From: Macrophomina tecta | Taxonomy: Eukaryota; Ascomycota; Dothideomycetes; Botryosphaeriales; Botryosphaeriaceae | Direction of reading: 5' to 3' | Assembly: GCA_024180945.1 (NCBI GenBank) | Contig: JAKSGN010000022.1 | Coordinates: 434,001-498,000, forward strand | DNA: 64,000 nucleotides | Part shown: positions 35,401 through 46,805 of the stretch, in pieces | Layout of the letters: every line of letters begins with the position of its first letter | Numbering within the stretch: the first letter of the stretch is position 1 | Notes under the pieces: model-generated | Told to the model about the DNA's origin: nothing | What the model saw: only the letters and a program-made list of their open reading frames with translations | Database searches by the model: none | Position numbers and translations under genes: made by a program

Positions 35401-35408
35401 TCGTCCAT
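29500..35408 (-). CDS. rim15: Rim15-type PAS / AGC kinase / receiver protein
   Basis: Two exons: 35408-34890 and 34830-29500, separated by a 59-nt intron; 1949 residues. Rim15 acts below PKA and TOR in nutrient signalling and drives entry into quiescence by phosphorylating endosulfine-type targets. A PAS-like domain spans about residues 45-130 (LVDLNLDGTIRSVSPSWREV). A Cys-His finger is near 230 (CRICERQITPWWFEKHTELC). The AGC kinase begins near 726 with ISKGAFGSVYLSKK; HRDLKPDN is near 855 and LTDFGLSRMG near 875. A long Ser-rich insert follows before GTPDYLAPETI near 1060, a Rim15 hallmark. A receiver domain spans about 1526-1640 (DILICEDHPVSRLVMEKLL..KPPTIAKLTEVIG); its phospho-acceptor position is Glu (IIMMEYRLP). 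The remainder is disordered and Ser/Pro-rich. Further small in-frame introns in the long exon cannot be excluded. Confidence 0.92.
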
Positions 35409-38400
35409 GGCTTATCGGGCGTCGCAGGTATGGGCGGGCGACCGCTCTACCCGTCGCGGCTGGCCGCGCCGCGGGCAAGGCAGGCAATACAGGCGATTAT
35501 GCAGCAGTAGAGCAGGCGACCATCATGGCGGGAGTCGCGATGGCGGAATTGGGGGTTCGTCGGGGCGGGCTTCGGGCGAGGCTAAGCTTGGACGGCGGGC
35601 GGGTGAGGACAGGGCGCGGGCCTGGGGCGTGAGCAGCAATGGAAGTGGACGGAGGCGCGCTCAGCAGACAAGAAGCATGGTCCGCAGCACGGAGGCGGCG
35701 TGCAAAAGAGCGTGTCGTCTGGGCGGGAAAATGGGCTTGGTCTGGGAGGTCGAGCACACTGGCGCCCAGCGGGGTCCGTGGGCGGGCTTGACTTCAGCGT
35801 GCGTGCACACTGGACAGACTGGAGTCTTGAGGAACAACGGCAGGCGCTGGTGCGGCGCTAGCTGGCCCACAACACATGACCCTGCGGCGAGCAACGCTAA
35901 AACAAAGCGCCGCCGCATTGAACGGCCACGCCCGGCAGGCCTGCAACGAGGCTATACCCGTCTGCCTCATGCCGCCCACGCCCGCTGCTCCCTCGAGACG
36001 CGCCCGCCCACCACCTCCCGTCCCCGTCGCCGTGCCCGCCCACGCGCGACGCTGCCTCGCCCGAGCCCGCCCTCCGCTGCTGCTCTCGCGAGCGATCGTC
36101 AAGCCGTCGATCCGCGAACGCCGCCAGCAGGGATTGCTCTCGCGCCGGCCATGCGACTCGGCCGTGTGCGCGCCGCGACTGATCACCTCCCTCTGCGTGA
36201 AGATGCACCCGCTCGCCCAGCCCTCGCTCTAGCTCGCACCATCGTCATACGACGACGGCCGGCCCTGCAGAAACCACACCGCCGCGCCCTTCTTTGTCCT
36301 TTCTTATCGTGGTCCTCCGCCCGCTCCCTTTCCAGCGGCATGCGCTTGCTCGTCATTGCTTACATGTCTACCTGCCAATCAGCACCCGCCCTCCGTACCT
36401 GCAGTGTCCATCCTCGCCCGGAAATTCCCTCTTGTGCAGGTACCTCTGAGCAACCATCAATCTGCGCATTCACGTGCCGGTCGTCAAGAGTCAGCTCTAC
36501 AATGTCTTCTGATGTTGACGCTCATGTCCTCTGTCCTTGTCGCCAATCGTGTCGTCGTGGAGGGGCCGAACCGGACCCTGAGTGCATAACATTGACTAAC
36601 CAGTTCAAACTCTGTGCCGAAAGCTCCTAGTCGCCTGCTCCAATTATCACTGTTGCCGTGACGGATACTTACCACGTCCTCCTCGATCCCTTCCCTATTA
36701 GGACCTTTCCATAAATACCTTGCAACGTAGGTGGCTCCAGTTGTTGCGTTTGTGAGGTGGGCGGCTGTTGCTGATTGGACGGGCCAATCTCTTCCGGCTG
36801 CAGTGGCAGGGCAGACCATGCGGAGAAGTTGGGTGGGCAACTATCATGTGCGGAGCTGACGGATCTCGACCTCCATGCTCTCATACCCGCCCCCGTTGCG
36901 GCACCCAAGAAAAGCAAAGCCGTTCTAGCCTGACGATCTACCGGGGCAGCCAATCTCCACTGATGAGGTAACGGATGCCCTTGTTGTCTCCGCTATTGCT
37001 TCCTCTGCTGGCTATAGCATCCAGTTGCTCTTTCGCAAACAACTGGACTGGTAGCGTGACTTATTTCTAGGGGGCTTACACACGCAATTGGCGGATTTGC
37101 TCACTCTCTCAGCGCTCCGTAACCTCCCTGGGTGTCCAGTCCCGAGATGGCCACGGATACTACGTGCATACCGACTGGTTACGGCCATGGTGTTCGCCCA
37201 CGGCGATATTATCAAACCGCCGTGGAGGCGTTGCCAACGGTCGACGTCTGCTGCAGCAAATTTATGGGTCTACAGCGCTGGCCACATGGAGTCTGCGGCA
37301 TCTTGCAGCAAGCTGGCTTTCAAAGTCAACGTGACGCTCATGCACGGCTTACAGCTCTCTGTTCGGCATAGTCCTTCGGCCCTCTGCAACAGCCTCTTGA
37401 GCCGAGCTCGCTGCAAGCAATTCGCCGACGCCTCTGGCCTTAATAGATTGAGCCTGGTCAACTCACACAACACAGCACAAAGTCCAGCTTGGCACAGCAT
37501 CCCTGGCAACTCACACCGATCTCCGCTTCTGGTGGCAAGGTCAAGGAATATTCGCGCCCATGACTCATCGCGAGGACAGCGAAGAGGTTCGTTGCTGACG
37601 ACTGTTGTTAGTGACCTGCGTCTAAACGGTCGAACACGATAGATGTGGGGTCCGTGGCAAGCCACTTGCTTATCACGCGTTCCTGCCACTGTCTATCAAA
37701 TGCGCTGTCCGTCCATTGAAATCCGGGCGAGTCAGAAGCTGCAGACGGATCGATTTGAGCCATCGAGGCAAAGGGGAAGTAAAATGAAGAGGTCTTTGCC
37801 CATCCCGTCGTTGAACAGATTAGGAAACAGAATACATTGGACGCCATGTGGACATAGCATCACGCCCATCAATTTTTGTCTGAGCTTATTTCATTCTTCC
37901 ACTTGGACTGTGCGTTTTGCCTGCTACAACATCTCCTATCTCTCAAAGCCATCCGTTGAGCTTTGGCAGCCCCGAGTCTCCTCAACCTGTGCAAGTGGCC
38001 TCTTGATAGTGCGGATGTCAGCGCCTACCATTTCATCCCTTCCGTGCCCTTGATGTTCGGCCGACGCCGGGCTCTGCGCCCGGATTGGTCAGTCATCCAG
38101 GCGCTCAAGTCCACTGCTTACGCTTTGCTGTCGCACCATTAAGCGCTCCGAGATGCGCCAATGGCTTCGAGAGCGCAGGTTTCCATTTTTTGCTGAGCTG
38201 CGTAAATCGAAGCGACTTGCGGAAAGTTCCATATCGGCTGTGGAGTATTCCCGCCAAATGATCAGTCTGTTTACGCATTTCAGGAACACTCCTCGGTACG
38301 TCCGCATTTACTCCTGGGCAACCGGAAAAAGACATCTCCACGCTAGCGAATACAGGCGCTTCACAAGCGTCCGTCTGCTATCATCATTACATTGGCCCGC

Positions 38401-39591
38401 GGAAGCGACAGCGGAAGGCCACCTGATGCATCGACCCACACTTTGTTAACGGTTAGACAGCACGTATACGCTCCACAGCCGACGCACTCGGCACTAGTTC
38501 TGAGCCTAGCAATCGATCACTTGTCCCAAACGAGCGAAGCCAGCTGTATTCTGTTTCTAGGTACTCTCTCACTTACGATCCGGAGCGGGTCGATCAAGCA
38601 GAGGGAGGAGAGCTGCCATGGGCACACCACTGGACTTCGGCGAAATGACGGTTGAATGGCATAACATTAACGTCACTGGCATGTCGCTGTTGCGATATTT
38701 CTGCCGGCCGAGCCGCTGATGGTCTTTGCGGGGCATATGGACCCCCGCTCCTCATATTGATAATTATTGTCCGCGAGGCGTACGGGGTCGACGACGAAAA
38801 TATTGCAACCTGCCCATCCATGGAAGCCTGAAGCAGTGGCCTGCATACCATCAGTACGAGCGGGCGCTTGCATCCAGAGGAATGCCCTAAATTCCCAGGC
38901 GGGCTTGCGTTTACCGACGCATCATTTGACGATCTCGTGCAGACGAACTTTTGCAGCTTAAGACTTCAACGTTTTCCAGTGATTGCTCCCTTGTCATATA
39001 CTGGGCTTCGGAGGCACTGAGTCTGCAACTCAGTTTCACGAGGTAGATGAGAAGTTAACTCGCTACGCCAGGCCACCAAACAGTCGCTCGCACTCGTGTT
39101 AATAAAGCATTGGCACCACTATCAGTGACAGCAGTGATATCAATAGGTATGAATAGGCGCTAACCTGCAGTGGAGGCCTTATGCACAAATGAGTCGATGT
39201 AAGGAACACGTTGCGCCATTCCAGCTGCAGAATTGGAGAAAATGCTGTGGTGAGGTCTGACTCTGGCGCGGGCGGGAGTCAGCACGATCGCAAACGCCGC
39301 AACGGGAAGAAAAAAAAAAGTCAATGCCGCCTATCGCACCGAGTTCAGGCTCCAATGGCCTCCGAACCGGCCAGCAAATTTTCGTTTTCATTCCGGCCCC
39401 AGGCCGCTGAACCCGCGCCGCCCATCAGTCGGACTCCGAAGTTAACCACGGACAAGAATAGCCAGCGTCAGCCGCTTCGGGGCCATCCTACATATACCGC
39501 CATGTCGGTGTCGCACGCGCCCGTGATGTCCGCACATCACTCTTCTCACTCATCCAATTGCCCGCCGTGAGAGAGACCACAAACAGCAAAC
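35409..39591. other. 4.2-kb intergenic region, no supported gene
   Basis: The first 1.2 kb is GC-rich and holds the rim15 upstream region, with chance frames on both strands (407 codons on plus from 35407, overlapping the rim15 start). From 36600 to 39500 the composition is more even, all frames are short, and none carries a recognisable motif. A small or non-coding gene could be missed. Confidence 0.45.
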
Positions 39592-40496
39592 ATGGGCACC
39601 ACGGCCACGGACCCCACCCTCCACCTACCCCGCGTCCTCTGCCTCCACGGTGCGCGCGCGCTCTTGTTCCAACTATCCCTTAACAAACCTCGCGCTAACA
39701 ACATCCCATAGGCGGCGGCGTGACGGCCGAGATCTTCCGCCTGCAGGCGCGCGGCCTGCTCTACCACCTCTCCTCGTCCTTCCGCCTCGTCTTCGCCGAC
39801 GCGCCCTTCTTCTGCGACGCGGGGCCGGGCATCCTGCCCGTCTACGCGGACATGGGGCCGTACCGGCGCTGGCTGCGCTGGCTGCCGCACCACGCGCCCA
39901 TCGACGCGTCCACCGCCGCCGAGGAGATCCGGTATCAGCTCGAGAGTGCGATGGAAGACGACGACCGCGCCGGTGCGACGGGCGAGTGGGTCGGCTTTCT
40001 CGGCTTCAGCCAGGGCGCCAAGGTCAGCGCAAGCTTGCTGTTCGAGGCGCAGCGGAGGAGGGAGGCGAGGCGCAGGGGCGAGGTCGTGAGGGGGTATGAC
40101 GGCGAGGATACGCAGACCAGGTTGTGGAGCCAGGACTGGAGCTTTGCGGTGCTGATGGCGGGGCGGCTGCCGCTCGTCGCGATGAGTCCGGATACGGAGG
40201 CGCTGCCGTTTCAGACGGCTGGCGAGGCGGATTCGGGTGCTGAGAGGGGCCCGATTGGGGAGGAGGCGCGGTTGAAGCTGCCAACGCTGCACGTGCACGG
40301 CTTGAAGGACCAGGGACTGCACTTACATCGCCAGCTGTACGAGAAGTACTGCAGTGAGGATTCGAGGGAGCTTTTGGAATGGGATGGGGATCACAGAGTC
40401 CCGGTGAAGACATCGGATGTGCAGAGATTTGTGGATAAGATGCTCCTCGTGGTGAGAAAAGCGGGCATAGAGCCAGGCGTTGGGAGGAAGAAATGA
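39592..40496 (+). CDS. FSH-family serine hydrolase
   Basis: Two exons: 39592-39649 and 39712-40496; the 62-nt intron has a GCTAAC branch site and CATAG end; 280 residues. The intron interrupts the oxyanion-hole segment, which reads RVLCLHGGGVTAEIF after splicing, the usual start of the FSH alpha/beta-hydrolase fold. The nucleophile elbow is GFSQGAK near residue 125. The late acid is in LHVHGLKDQG and the His in WDGDHRVP near 251, so the triad is complete. A segment typical of the family (FADAPFFCDAGPGI) follows strand 3. FSH proteins include yeast Fsh1-3 and thioesterase-like enzymes of fungal secondary-metabolite clusters. No such cluster is visible here, so a general esterase or thioesterase role is the safe call. 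Confidence 0.87.
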
Positions 40497-41525
40497 TCAC
40501 GAAAAGAGAGATGATTGATTTTGCACATCTAGATTTGACGGTTTCAGGACTCTTTCTACATCCTCGGCATCAGTTCTCGGGGAGCTTTCTTTTTCTCCTG
40601 GACTGGCATATTAGACGTACATTCCTTGCCTATGATCCAGAATCACGAGGCATTTATAAACGAGCTGGAGGTAGAATTTCATCTTGAAGCATATGCCATG
40701 GAAAACATATGAAAGTTACATTCTGGATTGCATATTGATATGCATTTGCCTTGACTCAGCTTTCAGAGTTGGTTATGAGAAAGTAGGATTTAAGCGGTCT
40801 TTCCGCATGTGATATCTGTAGAAACACATATTTACTTTTTCAGGCCGCTGCGCAAACAGCCTTGGCCAATGATGCTAGTGGGATCCTCAGCAAGTACAAG
40901 CGGCTCTCCATACACCCGATCTCATGTAAGCTGTCCCGTGTAAGAGGTCCCCCTGGGCTGTATATATTCAACGAGCGGCTGAATCATGTCATCTCTGAAT
41001 CGGAGGCTCAAGTCAGCCCGGAGCCGCTAATCTGCACCTTATCCTCTCCCTAGTTTGCTTCAAAGAGGTGGGCAACCATACATTGCAGTAGTTAGATCGA
41101 GTCCGGCCCATGGAGCGGAGATCAGTAAGTCAGCAAGTGGGCAAGAACTTTATGTTGGTCGAACGGAACACGAAGGTGTCTTAGCGTCAGAGCGTCAATA
41201 GGTCCTTCCTATTCGGGCGACAATGACAAAGTGGGATGGGTCGCCGTTTCTCCGCCGTTCGCTAGCGCCAGGGGCCCTAGAATCTTATCTCCAGGGCTGG
41301 GCAGAGCAAGGCCCCGTCCAGAAAGCATGCTGAAAGGCAAATTAGTATACGGTAGCAAGGATACCCTCAGTTCTACCGGTCGGATGTAGGGCTCTAAGGC
41401 GATCCCGCGGCGGGGCTCAGCCAAGACAGAAGTAAAGACTACAGCTTGCATGCATCAGTCCCGCTCTGCATCTGCAATGCACGAGCCTTATCAGATTCCG
41501 GTTGTTTCTGTGGAAGCCGAGCTGA
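40497..41525. other. intergenic, no gene seen
   Basis: It contains the 3' UTR of the hydrolase gene and the upstream region of the transporter. No frame has support. Confidence 0.6.
41284..41492 (-). promoter_or_regulatory. two GATAAG cores upstream of the ACS transporter
   Basis: CTTATC (GATAAG on the minus strand) occurs at 41284-41289 and 41487-41492, the second 34 bases before the transporter start. GATA factors such as AreA control many nitrogen-compound permeases. The cores are short and could be chance. Confidence 0.25.
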
Positions 41526-43283
41526 ATGGCCTCCACCATGTCCGCGTCGCTTCTGTCGCACAGCCAGCAGTCCTCAAGCTCGTACGGCACCCTGGACACA
41601 TCCGCCCAATCCGCCATGATGTCAGCCCCCAAGACTGTCACTGAAGCCACTCTCTCGGGCGTCAATCGAGATGTCGACGCGGGCTCAGACTGCCCGGACG
41701 ACGTGCAGGCAGTTTTCGAGCGGCGAATCCGCTTGAAGGTCGATTTCCGCCTTTGTACCATTGCCGGGATTCTGTGTAGCCTCAATCTGCTGGATAGCGG
41801 CGTCATCTCAAGCGCCTCGGTTACATCTATGCTGAGCGACCTGGAGCTTGACAAAGGAAATCGGTACTCGGTGGCAATCTTCATCTTCACCGTTACAAGC
41901 ATCGCTTTCCAGCTGCCATCCACAATCGCCGTGCGGACGTTCGGTCCGCGCCGTTGGTTCAGCTTCATTACAGTCTGCTTCGGTCTAATAACGCTCTGCA
42001 CTGGTTTCATCCAGACATGGAAGCAAATGATCGCCCTGCGCGTCCTTCTCGGAGCATCCATGTCAGGCATTTATCCAGGACTGGGTTATCTCATAAGCAC
42101 ATGGTACGTGTTACCCCAATGTGTCACGTCTTTCTCCCCTCTTACCCTGTAAGCAGGTATACGAGAGAAGAGCAGCAACTGAGGTTTGCATTCCTTCAGA
42201 GTGGGCAGGTAATCATCCTTGCGACAGGCAGCATCGTCAATTTTGGGCTGAATCATCTAAATGGCCGAGCCGGAATTGAAGGCTGGCGATGGATGTTCAT
42301 CGTCCAAGGCGCCATCACCTGTCTGATCGGCATCATCACCTACTGGTGGATTGTGGACTTCCCCGAGAATTCCCACTACAGCTTCAAGTTCTTGTCCAAG
42401 GACGAGAGCGCCATAGCTGCCAGCCGTATCCACAGAGACCGCGCGGACGTGCAGGCAGACCCCTTTGCAATCAAGAAGGTCCTCGTCCACGCACAGGATC
42501 CCAAGATTTACGGACTCTGCTGTTTATTCTTCCTGCAGAATATTGTCAGTACCGCACTGTCTTACTTTCTGCCTATTATCCTGCAAAGTGGCATGGGTTT
42601 TTCGTCCAACACTGCCATCCTGCTTTCCGCCCCGCCATACTACTATGCCGTCCTACCTGCGTTGCTGTCCTCGCTGTTCGGAGACAAATACCGCATCCGC
42701 GGTCCGATTATCACGTTCAACTGTATCTGCGTCATCGTCGGATTCTGCATGCTGGGTTTTGTGAGGCAAGTTGCGGTGAGATACGTTGGGGCGTATTTGG
42801 TGACGGGAGCGTATGTCGCAAACTGGGCTGCTCTCATGGCTTATCAAGCGAACAACATTGTCGGGCATGTACATTCTCACCCAATTGCTACTGCTTGGTT
42901 GCTGATGAAAGACACAGTCAATGGAAACGGGTGTTCACCGCGGCTATGTGCACTGCTTTCAACGGAGCGGGAGGTATCGCTGGCAGCTATATTGTACGGA
43001 GCAACGAGGCGCCGAAATACCACATTGCCGTCTGGGTATCGATTAGGTATGTTGGCCTACTATTCGGAGCACAACTGCTACTGACTGGGTTGGCTAGCTC
43101 GCACATGCTGATGATTGGTATCGTCGCCGTATTCTCGGTCTACTTTGTCCTTGCCAACAGGGCGCAAAAACGGGGCGTGAAAGTGCTTGAAAGAACGGTA
43201 AGCGCTTATGGACATTGCAACCTTACAAGTTGTTTTTCATGGGCTGACGCTCAGTACAGGATGGTTTCCGCTTCACCATCTAG
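41526..43283 (+). CDS. MFS transporter, allantoate permease-like (ACS family)
   Basis: Five exons: 41526-42103, 42157-42864, 42918-43046, 43098-43197, 43260-43283; 512 residues. Plasma-membrane symporter of the anion:cation symporter group (relatives Dal5, Tna1, Seo1), which takes up small organic anions such as allantoate, nicotinate or vitamins. Seen: a polar N-terminus of about 75 residues, then 12 hydrophobic helices, with ISTW joined to YTREEQQLRFAF after intron 1, GRAGIEGWRWMFIVQGAIT, NNIVGQWKRVF across intron 2, and the short closing exon ending DGFRFTI. Intron 2 has a GC donor (42865): only a GC..AG cut keeps the frame and the family motif. The other introns are 51-62 nt with GT. A second ATG at residue 5 is also possible as the start. 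The substrate cannot be told from sequence. Confidence 0.85.
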
Positions 43284-43565
43284 CGGGCGCTATGAGCGCG
43301 TGTGGCCGTAGTAGATTCGGATGCGGATGCCATGACTGGAAAAAGCTGGCTATGAATCCTCTCATTCGACCAACAGAGTAGCATCCTCGTGTAATGGATT
43401 TTTACGTGAAGTGATTTCTGATAGACAACTGAGTGGGAAGTGTGTGCCGAAGGAGTCCCCATCCATGCGCAAATACGCTTTCACGGATATCCTGAAACGC
43501 CAATTGTATGCAGCCGATCGAATACAGTGAATCGAAAACAAGGTCAAATTATGCGGATTAAGTGC

Positions 43566-43893
43566 CTACGGGGCGGCATGAGGCGGGCGAGCGGGCTTGT
43601 CGGGCACCTTGACATCTTCGAACTCATCTTGCGAAACGGCGCGAATTGTGAAAGCGTCTTTGTAGATGTCAGCGGAGGTATAATATTTGGAATATCGGTT
43701 CACCTACAAACACCAATGGCGAAGCTGAAGATGGCGGCACCAGTCACAAGGTTCTTGACCAGATAGGGCTGGCGAGCGCGGATCAGCGCAGGCGACTGTC
43801 GGTAGTGCTTGTCATAGTAGGATGAGCGTGGGATGCTGTGGAGAAGGTCAACTCGATTCTGAGCCGTCAGTGAGCGGGCGAGACGTACGCCAT
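43566..43893 (-). CDS. coa3: cytochrome c oxidase assembly factor Coa3
   Basis: Three small exons: 43893-43889, 43835-43708, 43657-43566; 74 residues. Coa3 is a single-pass inner-mitochondrial-membrane protein that, with Cox14, holds newly made Cox1 and couples its translation to complex IV assembly. The product reads MAIPRSSYYDKHYRQSPALI, then the membrane helix (NLVTGAAIFSFAIGVYAFT) and the conserved C-terminus SQDEFEDVKVPDKP. The first coding exon is only five bases (ATG GC) before a GTACGT donor. The 53-nt intron has a CACTGAC branch site and CCACAG end. The second intron (43707-43658) has a GCTGAC branch site and ends AAAG. The gene diverges from pta1, with 347 bp between starts. Family identity rests on the motif plus topology and is strong; the 5-base exon is inferred from phase. 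Confidence 0.8.
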
Positions 43894-44240
43894 GGTGTAG
43901 AGGGCGGTGGTGCAGGCTGGTGGTGGTTTCGGCGGCGGTTCGGTCGTCAGACACATTGAACCACGCGCCGGCCCTTGGCCTCTCTGTCGGATTGCTTGGC
44001 CCGCTCCGCTCCGCTCGTGCACTAGTTACAGCTCCAGACCCGCGGCAGCTCGCAGCTTTCCTTGCCTGCCCGCAACGCCCTCTCTCCTCCACCACTGCCC
44101 GTCTTCGCGTGTCCCCCGTCCCCCCACGCCCGCAACCCCTCCGCTGCCCGAGTCGCTCACTGTGTCGCTCGTCTCGTCGCCTGCCGCGTGCAGCCCATGG
44201 ACTCATTGCGCGCATAAACGGCTGCCAATAGCTAGCTCAA
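43894..44240. promoter_or_regulatory. bidirectional spacer coa3 / pta1
   Basis: 347 bases separate the start codons of two divergent housekeeping genes; the spacer is pyrimidine-rich on the plus strand (43980-44210). No element is named with confidence. Confidence 0.5.
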
Positions 44241-46805
44241 ATGGAGCCCAGTATGACGGAGCAACTGCGCCAGGCGCGCGAGGTGGTGCTCAACAATCCG
44301 GCAAACTACCCGGCCATTGTGCCCAGTATCCTGCCCATTATCGGCCAGAGTGCCGACATCGAGCTGCGCAGATGGGGCGCCGAATTCCTTGCTGAGACCT
44401 TCGCTTCGCCGCTGCTGCCCGCCGACCAGAAGCAGCAGCTGAGCCTGCTGGTGCTCGACAAGCTGCGCGGATTCCTGGAAAAGCCCAGTGAAGATGTCGC
44501 CGTCGTCAAAGCCACCGTGCAGGCTGCTGCTAGCATCTACCCGTTACTGTTTCGCTACATGTAAGCCTAGGTCTCGTGTCCGCCCCAGAAGTCGCTCTCT
44601 CACACCCAGCAGTATCAGCAATCCCCACGATTCAACGAACTGGCAGAAGATGGCCCAGATCAAATCGAATATCCTGCGTCGTATGGATACCGCTCCACCC
44701 GGTGTCCGCATCTGCTGCATCAAATTTGTGCAGCGCGTCGTCCAGACCCAGACTCCCGGCCTCATCGCCGACCCACGCGTGCGCTCTCCCTCCCCACGAG
44801 CCCATATTGGCCCATCTGACATATAGTAGCGCCCCGAGCATAATGAGATTTCTTTGGCACTTGTTCCGCGGGATCACCCTCTTATACCGCCCGCCAATTT
44901 GGAGGCTGAGGCTTCAGGTTTGCTGGACAGGCTGTTGAGCATCCTGCAGGACGAAATAAGGTTTGCTTGTCGCACTTGGTATTCCGTGAGCCTGCTTCTA
45001 ACTCTGAACAGTGATGCTCTTCTTGTTACTGCTACGCTTAACTGCCTGGGATGTCTCATTCGCACGCGTGCCTCAATCGCCAACAAGATAGTGTCCACCG
45101 TGCTCAACTTTAACCCTTTAAAGCTGGCCAATTCGCCCATGACTCCCTCGCTTAAAGTGATGGTCAAGTCAATGGAGCGTACCGTTCGTGCTCTGCTGTT
45201 GAATGTGGTGAAGAAGTAAGCCGTCATACCCGTCTTTCACTGCAATCGCAATTGTCTAACAAGACAGGAACCCTAATCATCCTCTGGCGCCCCGGATACA
45301 GCAGCATATCGACAGACTTCACCATACTCGCATCGAGATATTCGAAGACACGAATCGTAAGAGGCCCGCGCCAACCGAGCCCACTGACGGCCTTGACCAT
45401 GCAAAGAGACAACGCCTCGGGGCCGATTTACAAGCTCAGAGTCAATCCGGCATTCCTCCATTGGGCCCTGGGCCAGTCAGCTACGCACAGCTCTACACTT
45501 TGACACGGGACGAAGGCTCCCGAAATTTCGATGTACAATCGATTCCGATTGAGCTTGTTGTCGGCATTCTCGTACCACTCCTGCAATCCATTGATAAGAC
45601 ACGACTAGACAATGCCATCAACGTGAGTTCGCTTTGTTCAAGCTTTGTTAAACATCCCTAACAGCAGTTATAGGCTGTCAGATCTCGATATTTGGCGTTA
45701 AGTAAAGCTCAACCCAGAAGTGCTCTGGATGCTGCCTCTATCGCGACGCAGAAGTCTCCGGTCGTCGATGAAGATGACGACTACGAGCCAGTTTTCCAGC
45801 CTGCGGAGGACGCAGAACAGATACTCAACAAGATGGACGGCGCACCTTTGGACGCAAATTCAATGGAACGGCCGCCAGACATGTCGTTAGGAACGTTCAA
45901 CCTAGCGCCCCCACCCGCGCTTACAGAACAAGAGACGGTAGAGTACAGTAAAGGAACTATAAATCGCGTCTTCGGCATCATGTCCGCCTTGGACGATCCA
46001 AGCCGGGGCAAGGCCCAGAAACACGGCTTCAATCGTCTAGCTGCCAGCAGCTACGACCGCGACGCCTGGGTCACGGTCATCACGCGCTTGGCCACCCGCG
46101 CCTCCGCCGGCTTGGACGGCGGCCCCGTCATCAAATCAGAGGACGGCGAGCTTGACCGGAAAGGCGGCCGCTTCTCCATCAGCAACGCCATCCGCGACTC
46201 CCTCTACATCTACGTCCTTGAGGACTTCCGCCGCCGCATCGAGGTCGCCATCTCCTGGCTCAGCGAGGAGTGGTATAACGACCGTCTGATGGCTGAGGCC
46301 GCAGACGTCGAGCCCGCCCCGCACTACGAGAAATGGGCCCTGAAGGTGCTCGATGGCATCTTGCCGTACCTCGATGCGAAGGATAAAGTGCTGATTCGCT
46401 TCTTGTCGGAGGTGCCCGAATTGGTGCCGGGGATGCTTGACAGGGTTAAGGGGCTCGCGAGGGATCCGGAGAGGATTTCGTTGGCGGTTAATGCGATACA
46501 GTGAGTTCGGTCTTGGATTTATGTGTTTGTGGGGGGCGTGGAGCTGACATGTTGCTCTGCAGTTATCTCATCCTCATGAGGCCGCCGGTGCGGGATCAGT
46601 GCATCGATGCAGTGGAGGACCTGTGGCGCAATTGTAAGTGCTTGATTACTTGACGTTGCACTTCCGCACGGCTAACTCTTGCGTAGACGACGGTGCGAAG
46701 GGCTTGACCACGAAGCTACTGACCAAATGGCGACCTCACGTTCTTCAAGAATCGCCCAATGGTAGTGCAGCGGCTCCAGAACTGCAGCAGGTTAAGACGG
46801 AGTGA
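44241..46805 (+). CDS. pta1: symplekin/Pta1, mRNA cleavage and polyadenylation factor subunit
   Basis: Eight exons: 44241-44560, 44613-44778, 44830-44960, 45012-45215, 45268-45622, 45674-46500, 46563-46633, 46687-46805; introns 51-62 nt; 730 residues. Pta1 is the scaffold of the cleavage and polyadenylation factor, bridging the nuclease and phosphatase modules to RNA polymerase II. The N-terminal HEAT-type repeats are seen in exons 1-4 (FLAETFASPLLP; LFRYIISNP across intron 1; RICCIKFVQRVVQTQTPG; EISLALVPRDHPLIPP; LNCLGCLIRTR). NPNHPLAPRIQQHIDRLHHTR and a basic RKRPAPTEP segment follow. The acidic linker DEDDDYEPVFQPAEDAEQIL is in exon 6. The C-terminal part is shorter than in metazoan symplekin and close in size to yeast Pta1 (785). 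All eight junctions agree in phase, so the model is solid though not tested by transcripts. Confidence 0.88.

Noticed and set aside
35407..36630. 407-codon plus-strand frame overlapping the rim15 start
   Set aside because: Composition-driven and antisense to the rim15 start; no motif.
41526..43283. Transporter gene considered broken by frame changes
   Set aside because: Each change is explained by a 51-62 nt intron, including one with a GC donor, and the total is a full-length 512-residue protein.
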